NCBI GenBank assembly: GCA_007375655.1
Contig: VMES01000020.1
Coordinates: forward strand, 1-5,888
Length of the DNA stretch: 5,888 nt
From: Parcubacteria group bacterium Greene0416_79
Lineage (GTDB): Bacteria > Patescibacteriota > Minisyncoccia > Phycocordibacterales > UBA10002
Direction: 5' to 3'
Shown here: one piece after another, positions 1 through 4,303 of the stretch
Position numbering within the stretch: position 1 is the stretch's first letter
Layout of the letters: every line of letters begins with the position of its first letter
The notes under the pieces: generated by a model
What the model was told of the DNA's origin: nothing
Seen by the model: the letters and a program-made list of their open reading frames with translations, nothing else
The model's database searches: none
Program-made: the position numbers and the translations under genes

Positions 1-417
1 CTCCTGCTCCTGATCACGCCGCGGCTCGTGCGCACGCTCCTTGAATCCAGGGAGCGATACCATCTTACGAAGGCGGGCATTGCGACGCTCGCAAAGTCGG
101 TTGATCTGGAGCGCGTGCGCGCGGCGCTTGAAGCGGAGCGTATCGTGCCCGCCGGAATGACGCTGGAGAAGCTCCCTTTTTACCGCCCGAGGCCGGCGGA
201 GGGCGCGCCGGACGGGTTCTCCGGACGCATCGGCATACACGAGGTGCTCCGCGTAACGCCGACCATTCGCGACCAGATTATCAAAGGCGCCACCTCGGGA
301 GAGATTGAGGCGCAGGCGAGAAAAGAAGGAATGCAGACCATGCTTGAGGACGGTATATTCAAGTGCGTGCAGGGAATCACCACCATTGAGGAAGTGCTTC
401 GGGTGGTCTCGGAGTAG
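1..417 (+). CDS. pilB: Type IV pilus extension ATPase PilB (GspE family), C-terminal 138 residues, 5' end outside window
   Basis: This is the C-terminal end of the cytoplasmic hexameric ATPase that powers pilus extension. The frame is open from base 1, so the gene begins upstream; the Walker A, Asp and Walker B boxes are outside the window. What is visible is the family's RLVR segment (residues 8-11), the conserved GFSGRIGIHEVL block (72-83) and the final helices ending at TIEEVLRVVSE. Normally two CxxC pairs flank the region between RLVR and GRIGI and bind zinc. Here the first pair reads about LESR (14-17) and the second AEGA (66-69), and the only cysteine present is C122. The lost zinc site is a real oddity. 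The pilC gene downstream supports PilB rather than a secretion GspE, although the two families are close. The neighbour pilC is separated from it by a toxin-antitoxin module. Confidence 0.9.
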   Translation, partial: LLLLITPRLVRTLLESRERYHLTKAGIATLAKSVDLERVRAALEAERIVPAGMTLEKLPFYRPRPAEGAPDGFSGRIGIHEVLRVTPTIRDQIIKGATSGEIEAQARKEGMQTMLEDGIFKCVQGITTIEEVLRVVSE

Positions 418-475
418 ACACGGAACGAGACGGAATAAGAACACGGAATGAGACGGAACAGTTCCGATTCAGTGT
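418..475. repeat. Near-tandem 20-nt repeat and small hairpin after pilB
   Basis: Directly after the pilB stop, a 20-nt unit at 418-437 recurs at 441-460 with two differences (ACACGGAAYGAGACGGAAYA). Each copy has two smaller ACGGAA-type units. The second copy runs into a perfect dyad, CGGAAC-A-GTTCCG (454-466). With a 4-nt bulge the stem continues as 441-449 with 467-475 (8 of 9 pairs). No T-run follows, so this is not a typical terminator. It probably belongs with the larger inverted repeat that begins at 480. Confidence 0.6.
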
Positions 476-479
476 CTCC

Positions 480-568
480 CCGATGCGAATCAACGAATGG
501 AATGCGAGTGCCGCGAATAGATGACTCCGTATTTGTAGATTCGCATGCAATTCGTAGATTCGCATCGG
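480..568. repeat. Long imperfect inverted repeat (30-nt arms) upstream of the toxin-antitoxin module
   Basis: Bases 480-509 are the reverse complement of 539-568 at 26 of 30 positions, plus one G-T pair; the outer 12 bp (480-491 with 557-568) match perfectly. The loop is about 29 nt. Each arm also contains a 19-nt-period direct repeat: ATGCGARTS at 483 and 502 on the left, GTAGATTCGCAT at 535 and 554 on the right. The element ends 2 bp before the -35 box of the toxin-antitoxin promoter. It resembles the other junction elements of this locus in having tandem units in both arms, inverted. No protein-coding content is credible here. Confidence 0.75.
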
Positions 569-570
569 TG

Positions 571-598
571 TTGCATTTGTCAGGACATTGTATATACT
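571..598 (+). promoter_or_regulatory. Sigma70-type promoter of the toxin-antitoxin operon, probably giving a leaderless mRNA
   Basis: TTGCAT (571-576) and TATACT (593-598) are separated by 16 bp. The expected transcription start, about 7 nt after the -10 box, falls at the ATG at 605, and no Shine-Dalgarno sequence lies before that ATG, so the message may be leaderless. An 8-bp palindrome, GTATATAC (590-597), overlaps the -10 box and could be an operator for the RHH antitoxin. This is a guess from autoregulation known in the family. Confidence 0.6.
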
Positions 599-604
599 TA
601 TGGC

Positions 605-880
605 ATGTTGAACGCAACCATACAGCTCCGCATAGACGCCAAAACCAAACGGCAGGCGCAGAAAAAGTTCCGCCGGCTTGGCATGGACCTCTCCTCAGGA
701 ATGAAGCTGCTCTTGCGGCAGGCGATCTCTGACGAGCATCTCTCGTTCTCGCCGACTACGAAGGAAGGAGAAACGTTGCGGCATTGGAAAATCTATCAAA
801 AAGAAATCGCGTGGGCGAAGAAGCACGGCAAACGGTATGCATCGGTGGATGAACTCTTGGCGGAGCTGGATGCAGAATAA
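605..880 (+). CDS. dinJ: RelB/DinJ-family antitoxin (ribbon-helix-helix)
   Basis: A 91-residue antitoxin expected to bind and neutralise the RNase toxin encoded 6 nt downstream, and to repress their shared promoter. Residues 3-10 (NATIQLRI) fit the DNA-binding beta strand, followed by helices at about 12-25 and 29-41 (LSSGMKLLLRQA), the RelB/DinJ fold. The basic, helical C-terminal half (about 57-91, ending in YASVDELLAELDAE) fits the toxin-wrapping segment. The frame stays open 60 nt further upstream to an ATG at 545, but that region contains the promoter and repeat arm, so I chose 605. There is no Shine-Dalgarno sequence. Family assignment is good; DinJ over RelB rests mainly on the YafQ-like partner. 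Confidence 0.85.
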   Translation: MLNATIQLRIDAKTKRQAQKKFRRLGMDLSSGMKLLLRQAISDEHLSFSPTTKEGETLRHWKIYQKEIAWAKKHGKRYASVDELLAELDAE

Positions 881-886
881 AACGAT

Positions 887-1165
887 ATGTACGAAATTAT
901 CCCCTCACGCAGATTCCGCCGCTCGTACAAAAAAGTGAGACGGTCCGGGCAATTTGAACGTGAGCGGCTCCGTGCCGCATTAGAATTTCTCCGCGAGGGA
1001 ATCCCACTCCCATTTTCATATCAGGACCACCTGTTATTAGGCGAATATCAAGAATACCGTGAGTGCCACCTGAAGGGAGATTTACTTCTCATCTATGAAA
1101 TTCGCGATCATTTGAAAGAGGTCATCCTTGTAGACATCGGCTCGCACAGCGACTTGTTCGGGTAA
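887..1165 (+). CDS. yafQ: YafQ-type mRNA interferase toxin (RelE/ParE superfamily)
   Basis: A 92-residue toxin of the YafQ branch, ribosome-dependent endoribonucleases that cut mRNA during translation. The full active-site set of E. coli YafQ (H50, H63, D67, H87, F91) has visible counterparts: H48 in QDHLLLG, H61 and D65 in YRECHLKGDLLLIY, and H87 and F91 in the terminal IGSHSDLFG. Length is typical and the gene is intact, so an active toxin is expected. It follows the antitoxin by 6 nt with no clear ribosome binding site, which suggests translational coupling. The pair sits between pilB and pilC, genes that are often neighbours, so the module looks inserted into the pilus locus. Confidence 0.9.
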   Translation: MYEIIPSRRFRRSYKKVRRSGQFERERLRAALEFLREGIPLPFSYQDHLLLGEYQEYRECHLKGDLLLIYEIRDHLKEVILVDIGSHSDLFG

Positions 1166-1209
1166 CACCCGTATCCCTCCTGCTGCCGACAACGGGCAAC
1201 GGAAAAAAC

Positions 1210-1218
1210 TGCTATACT
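1210..1218 (+). promoter_or_regulatory. pilC: Extended -10 promoter upstream of pilC
   Basis: TGCTATACT matches an extended -10 element (TGn followed by TATACT). No convincing -35 lies 16-18 bp upstream, as is usual for extended -10 promoters. Transcription would start near 1225, about 20 nt before the pilC ATG. This would restore independent expression of the pilC-pilin genes downstream of the toxin-antitoxin module. A 5-bp hairpin (CGGGT 1159-1163 with ACCCG 1167-1171) spans the toxin stop codon but lacks a T-run. Confidence 0.55.
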
Positions 1219-1246
1219 GATTGCGATAGGTAGTTGGTTGCGGGGT

Positions 1247-2461
1247 ATGAAATTCACCTACAAAGCCCAAAAGTTGAGCGGAGAGTTTTACGAAGGGGAA
1301 GGGGAGGCCGCCGATGAGTACGCGCTCGCGCACGCGCTCAAGGGCAGCGGCGAGACGCTCATCTCTGCGGCTCCGGCTGGAGCGCGTTTTTCCATTGGCT
1401 TCCGCCTGCTGTCGGAAGTGTGCGGGCGCATCTCCGCTCACGACAAGATCCTGTTTGCACGGAACTTAGGCGGCATGATCGGCGCCGGGCTTCCGGTATC
1501 GCGCGCGCTCGCGGTGTTGGAGCGCCAGGCCCGCGCGCAGAAGCTGAAAAAAATCATCGTCTCCCTTAATGAACGCATCTCATCGGGAGAGAGCTTAAGC
1601 CAGGCGCTCTCTGCGTACCCGCGCGTATTCTCGCCGCTTTTTATCTCCATGGTGCGAGCGGGCGAGGAAGGAGGAAACCTCAAGAGCGCCCTCAAAGAGG
1701 TGGCGGAACATCTAGACAGGCCCTATGCATTAAAACGCAAGATACGGGGAGCGCTCATCTATCCCTGCATCGTGCTCGCTATCATGCTCATCGTCGGGGT
1801 CCTCATGATCATCTTCATCGTGCCGCAGCTCACGGCTTCGTTCAAAGAATTCAACGTGGACCTCCCGCGCTCAACGAAAATCGTGATTGCCGTGAGCAAT
1901 GTGATGACCAATCATCTCTTGCTCGGGCTCTCTGCCCTCTTGGGCTTCGGTATCGCCGCCTTGGCCGCGGCAAAGAGCCGGCGCGGCAGACGCGCCTTTG
2001 ACTTCGCACTCCTGCGTCTGCCAGGCATTTCGCCACTCATCAAAGGAACGAATAGCGCGCGCACCGGAGAGACGCTCTCCTCTCTGCTCTCCGCCGGAGT
2101 GGATGCGGTCAAGGCGCTCGGCATCACGGCCGATACGCTCTCAAACAGCTACTGCAAAGAAGTGCTTCTTCTTGCGCGAGACGCGATTGAACGGGGAGAA
2201 CCGATGTCCGCGGTCTTCCGCGCGCGCGAGGACATCTATCCGCCGGCGCTCTCTGAAATGATGGCGGTCGGCGAGGAGACCGGAAAACTCTCCGAAATGC
2301 TTAGAGAAATCGGCATCTTTTTTGAAGAAGAGATGGAACAAAAAACCAAGAATCTTGCCATCTTCATTGAACCGGCGCTCATGGTCATCGTTGGGGTGGC
2401 GGTCGGCTTTTTTGCGGTCGCCATGATCTCGCCTGCATACTCGCTTATGAATAACATCTGA
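1247..2461 (+). CDS. pilC: Type IV pilus inner-membrane platform protein PilC (GspF family)
   Basis: A 404-residue polytopic platform protein that couples the PilB ATPase to pilin polymerisation. Two GspF domains are visible, at about residues 66-188 and 268-390. Each carries the family signature: GEEGGNLKSAL (139-149) in the first and GEETGKLSEML (342-352) in the second. Hydrophobic segments lie at about 170-193, 223-241 and 371-395, the usual three-helix topology, and the length is normal. I chose ATG 1247 because MKFTYKAQ is a typical PilC N-terminus. A TTG at 1238, three codons upstream, is better spaced from a weak AGGT (1228-1231) and cannot be excluded. The last base of the stop codon begins the next repeat element. 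Confidence 0.95.
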   Translation: MKFTYKAQKLSGEFYEGEGEAADEYALAHALKGSGETLISAAPAGARFSIGFRLLSEVCGRISAHDKILFARNLGGMIGAGLPVSRALAVLERQARAQKLKKIIVSLNERISSGESLSQALSAYPRVFSPLFISMVRAGEEGGNLKSALKEVAEHLDRPYALKRKIRGALIYPCIVLAIMLIVGVLMIIFIVPQLTASFKEFNVDLPRSTKIVIAVSNVMTNHLLLGLSALLGFGIAALAAAKSRRGRRAFDFALLRLPGISPLIKGTNSARTGETLSSLLSAGVDAVKALGITADTLSNSYCKEVLLLARDAIERGEPMSAVFRAREDIYPPALSEMMAVGEETGKLSEMLREIGIFFEEEMEQKTKNLAIFIEPALMVIVGVAVGFFAVAMISPAYSLMNNI

Positions 2462-2548
2462 TTGCTGAATTGTTACATTGTTGCATTGTTGCATTGCCTG
2501 CCGAAGAAACCATTCAACAACAATGTAACAATGAAGCAAGGTGACAAT
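2461..2548. repeat. Inverted octanucleotide array between pilC and pilin 1
   Basis: The left arm has five consecutive 8-nt units in strict register from 2461: ATTGCTGA, ATTGTTAC, ATTGTTGC, ATTGTTGC, ATTGCCTG. The right arm (2517-2548) has four units in the same register but reverse-complement sense: ACAACAAT, GTAACAAT, GAAGCAAG, GTGACAAT. Pairing 2469-2483 with 2518-2532 is perfect over 15 bp. A further 5 bp pair outside it (2462-2466 with 2535-2539) after a 2-nt mismatch. The element fills almost the whole gap between the pilC stop and the next start. A T-run (2549-2557) follows, so a terminator or attenuator role is conceivable, but the stem is A+T-rich. Confidence 0.85.
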
Positions 2549-2561
2549 TATTTTTTTGCAA

Positions 2562-3035
2562 ATGGGAAGATTAAAAATAGAAACGGGCGGTTTCACCTTA
2601 GTCGAGATACTGGTCTCGCTCGCGATTATCGGCATCATTGCCGCGATAGGCGTGGGCGCGCTCGGAAATCAGAACCAAAGCACGGCGCTCTCGCTTGAGG
2701 CGGAAAAGATTGTTTCGCTCCTCGGAAAGGCGCGCGCGCAGACGCTCTCTGCAAAAGACGGAGCCGCATACGGCGTGCATCTTGAAGAGAAGAGGGCCGT
2801 ACTCTTCAAGGGCGGCGCATACAGCGCGTCTGACCCGTCAAACCGTACTCAAGCGTTGCACAATGCGATAAAAATTTCTTCCATATCTCTCGCCGGAGGC
2901 GGCGTGGAAGTCGTCTTCCAGAAGCTCTCAGGCAAAACGGCGCAGAGCGGCACCATAACGCTCTCGCGTGCCGGAAATGCACTCGCGTCCACCACCATCA
3001 CCATTACCGCGACGGGAAGCGTGTACCGCGACTAA
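2562..3035 (+). CDS. GspH/FimT-like minor prepilin
   Basis: A 157-residue prepilin with a short basic leader, MGRLKIETGG, then FTLVEILVSLAIIGIIAAIG, a textbook class III signal. The peptidase would cut after G10, leaving F11 as residue +1 and E15 as the conserved Glu5. The remainder, with a RAQTLSAKDGAAYGV helix-to-strand segment, followed by beta-rich sequence with a conserved-looking SGTITL near the end, resembles GspH/FimT minor pilins. I chose ATG 2562 because it gives a normal leader; the GTG at 2541 lies in the repeat element and would add seven residues. No ribosome binding site is well placed (AAGGTG at 2538 is about 18 nt away). It is the first of four pilin-like genes in H-I-J-K order. 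The specific symbol is uncertain. Confidence 0.88.
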   Translation: MGRLKIETGGFTLVEILVSLAIIGIIAAIGVGALGNQNQSTALSLEAEKIVSLLGKARAQTLSAKDGAAYGVHLEEKRAVLFKGGAYSASDPSNRTQALHNAIKISSISLAGGGVEVVFQKLSGKTAQSGTITLSRAGNALASTTITITATGSVYRD

Positions 3036-3037
3036 AT

Positions 3038-3133
3038 TCAATTATCAACCCTCAATGCTCAATCAATGAAAGAAATGAGGAATCTTCAGGTTCAGAATTC
3101 TGTGAAAATTGAAAATGGTAATTTGAGGATTCA
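3038..3133. repeat. Inverted heptanucleotide array around the start of pilin 2
   Basis: The left arm has four abutting heptads: TCAATTA (3038), TCAACCC (3045), TCAATGC (3052) and TCAATCA (3059), ending exactly at the ATG at 3066. The right arm (about 3099-3133) is inside the gene and has degenerate units of opposite sense in 7-nt register: TCTGTGA, AAATTGA, AAATGGT, AATTTGA, GGATTCA. Complementarity is poorer than in the other elements, so the pairing is suggestive rather than proven. The left-arm periodicity is clear. Confidence 0.6.
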
Positions 3134-3602
3134 CCCGCGGGGTTTCTCGCTTGTTGAGGTGGTCATCGGTGCGGCTCTTATTCTCCTCTCTCTTATCGGC
3201 CTGATCACCGCCTACTCTTTCTATCTCAAGGCGGGATTAAAAAATACCGACCGGGTCAAAGCCGCATTTCTCCTTGAAGAAGGAGTTGAAGCGGTACTAT
3301 TGCTTCGAGACGGCGCGTGGAGCAACCTCTCCTCGCTCACAGGAGGAACATGGTACTACCTTGCATGGAACGGCTCCTCCTGGAGCGCGACCACGACCGA
3401 GACAGTGGTGGACTCGGTCTTTACGCGCACCTTCCGAATTGACGAGGTGTACCGCCGCGACTCTGACAAGGACATCGTGGCAAGCACTTCTCCCGCGGCA
3501 AAGTCGGTTGACCAGAATACCAAGCGAGTAACCGTGCGCGTAGCGACGGACGAAGGCGTAACAGGAGAACTCGCGACCTATCTGACCAATTTGTTTGAGT
3601 AA
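3066..3602 (+). CDS. GspI/PilV-like minor prepilin
   Basis: A 178-residue prepilin. HPRG is followed by FSLVEVVIGAALILLSLIGL: cleavage after G26, F27 as +1 and E31 as Glu5, giving a mature protein of about 152 residues. Next comes an amphipathic helix with AAFLLEEGVEAVLLLRDGAW (about 71-90) and a beta-rich C-terminal domain with TWYYLAWNGSSW. The FLLEEG-EAV-LRD pattern is familiar from minor pilins of uncultured Parcubacteria-like genomes. It is second in an H-I-J-K-like series, which fits GspI/PilV. The 26-residue leader is long and partly encoded by the right arm of the repeat element. Alternative starts are ATG 3078, GTG 3102 and TTG 3123; the last would leave a leader of seven residues. 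No Shine-Dalgarno sequence precedes 3066. Confidence 0.85.
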   Translation: MKEMRNLQVQNSVKIENGNLRIHPRGFSLVEVVIGAALILLSLIGLITAYSFYLKAGLKNTDRVKAAFLLEEGVEAVLLLRDGAWSNLSSLTGGTWYYLAWNGSSWSATTTETVVDSVFTRTFRIDEVYRRDSDKDIVASTSPAAKSVDQNTKRVTVRVATDEGVTGELATYLTNLFE

Positions 3603-3608
3603 CCGTTT

Positions 3609-3713
3609 GAGTCATAGAATCATGATTCAGGATTCAAGAATCAAGGACGAACGGTCTCTCGGACGAAGCTCGTCCTGCTTGTTTCTTGAATCATGCTTCC
3701 TGAATCGTGTATC
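3609..3713. repeat. Inverted heptanucleotide array spanning the pilin 2/pilin 3 junction
   Basis: The left arm has four heptads in perfect register, GAATCAT (3617), GATTCAG (3624), GATTCAA (3631) and GAATCAA (3638), with a related GAGTCAT at 3609 offset by one base. The right arm has five heptads in register, TTGTTTC (3679), TTGAATC (3686), ATGCTTC (3693), CTGAATC (3700) and GTGTATC (3707), which are the complementary motif. GATTCAA/TTGAATC pairs 7 of 7. The apex contains GGACGA (3645 and again 3661) facing TCGTCC (3670-3675). The right arm and most of the left lie inside the reading frame of pilin 3. Confidence 0.88.
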
Positions 3714-4212
3714 TCCGCGAAGCGGATTTTCGCTTCTGGAGACCCTGATCTATCTTGCGCTTCTCTCCTTTGCGCTGCTCGCGGTGACCGAGACGCTCGT
3801 TGCCATAACCCGTTCCTACGCGGCGCTCCGCGCGGGAGCGCGCATTGAGGCGGACGGGACGCTCGGAATGGAGCGCCTGCTTCGCGAGATTCGCAATGCG
3901 CAATCGGTTGATGCAGCGTCCCTTCTTGGCGTGCACCCGGGAATGCTTCGGCTCAAGACCACAACTGCATCCGGCGCGCCACAGACTCTTGAGTTCTACG
4001 CGGAGAGCGGCCGGCTCTATCTGAAAGAGAACGGGGTGGTCGCGGGGCCGCTCGGAAGCGTTGAGACCACATTGACAAACATTGTCTTTCGGAAAATTGA
4101 GACGCAACGGTCACAGGGCGTAAAGGTAGAGATGACACTCGGAAGCGGCGCCGGCTCTGCGGCGCGAAGCGAGAATTTTTATGCCACGGCAGTACTGCGA
4201 GATTCTTACTGA
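3622..4212 (+). CDS. GspJ/PilW-like minor prepilin
   Basis: A 196-residue prepilin if read from ATG 3622. The signal is SPRSG, then FSLLETLIYLALLSFALLAV: cleavage after G35, F36 as +1 and E40 as Glu5, leaving a mature protein of 161 residues. A long helix follows with MERLLREIRNAQSV, the pattern seen in PilW/GspJ, then a beta-rich domain (TLEFYAESGRLYLKENG). It is third in the H-I-J-K-like series. The 35-residue leader is unusually long and consists almost wholly of translated repeat element, so the true start may be TTG 3679 (leader of 16 residues). The frame is also open upstream to TTG 3595, overlapping the previous gene. No Shine-Dalgarno sequence is visible. The fold class is well supported; the subtype is inferred. 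Confidence 0.85.
   Translation: MIQDSRIKDERSLGRSSSCLFLESCFLNRVSPRSGFSLLETLIYLALLSFALLAVTETLVAITRSYAALRAGARIEADGTLGMERLLREIRNAQSVDAASLLGVHPGMLRLKTTTASGAPQTLEFYAESGRLYLKENGVVAGPLGSVETTLTNIVFRKIETQRSQGVKVEMTLGSGAGSAARSENFYATAVLRDSY
3714..3730 (+). terminator. Small hairpin plus T-run inside the pilin 3 leader (possible attenuator)
   Basis: TCCGC (3714-3718), loop GAA, GCGGA (3722-3726), then TTTT. It has the form of a short intrinsic terminator but sits inside the coding sequence, at the codons for the prepilin cleavage site, directly after the heptad array. The stem is only 5 bp and the T-run short. Termination would be partial at best, and coding constraint may explain it. Confidence 0.25.
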
Positions 4213-4303
4213 ACCCCAAACCTTTAACCTTTAACTGTAACCACTAACAACATCATGCCCCTGCCTTTTTTCGTCAATGGTCAATGGTCAATGGTCAATG
4301 GTC
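4212..4303. repeat. Heptanucleotide arrays flanking the start codon of pilin 4, including (GTCAATG)x4
   Basis: The left arm begins at the last base of the previous stop codon: AACCCCA (4212), AACCTTT (4219), AACCTTT (4226), AACTGT (4233, one base short), AACCACT (4239). The right arm is a perfect tandem array, GTCAATG at 4273, 4280, 4287 and 4294, plus GTC, inside the coding region of the next gene. The right unit read in reverse complement (GACCATT) matches the left unit at 5 of 7 positions, so the two arms can form a long imperfect hairpin with the ATG at 4255 in its loop. Confidence 0.85.

Noticed and set aside
480..568. Integron attC site next to a toxin-antitoxin cassette
   Set aside because: The inverted repeat lies before, not after, the genes, and the required GTTRRRY and RYYYAAC boxes are not found at its ends.
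448..732. Open frame of 94 codons on the + strand across the repeat region and the antitoxin start
   Set aside because: It runs through the palindrome and overlaps the well-supported antitoxin in another frame; its translation has no family features.
1159..1171. Terminator at the end of the toxin gene (CGGGT/ACCCG)
   Set aside because: The stem is only 5 bp and is not followed by a T-run.
1238..1246. TTG start for pilC three codons upstream of the chosen ATG
   Set aside because: It has slightly better spacing from AGGT, but MKFTYKAQ is the usual PilC beginning; left as an alternative.
2141..2638. Long open frame on the - strand opposite the end of pilC and start of pilin 1
   Set aside because: It is antisense to two confident genes and crosses the octad array. 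GC-rich codon bias readily produces such shadow frames; the same applies to the other antisense frames, for example 3691-4107, 4288-4692 and 4878-5258.
3823..3841. 7-bp perfect hairpin GCGCTCC/GGAGCGC in pilin 3
   Set aside because: It lies within GC-rich codons for a conserved helix, with no T-run or gene boundary; likely coincidental.
4273..4303. CRISPR-like repeat array
   Set aside because: The 7-nt units are contiguous with no spacers; it is a tandem microsatellite.
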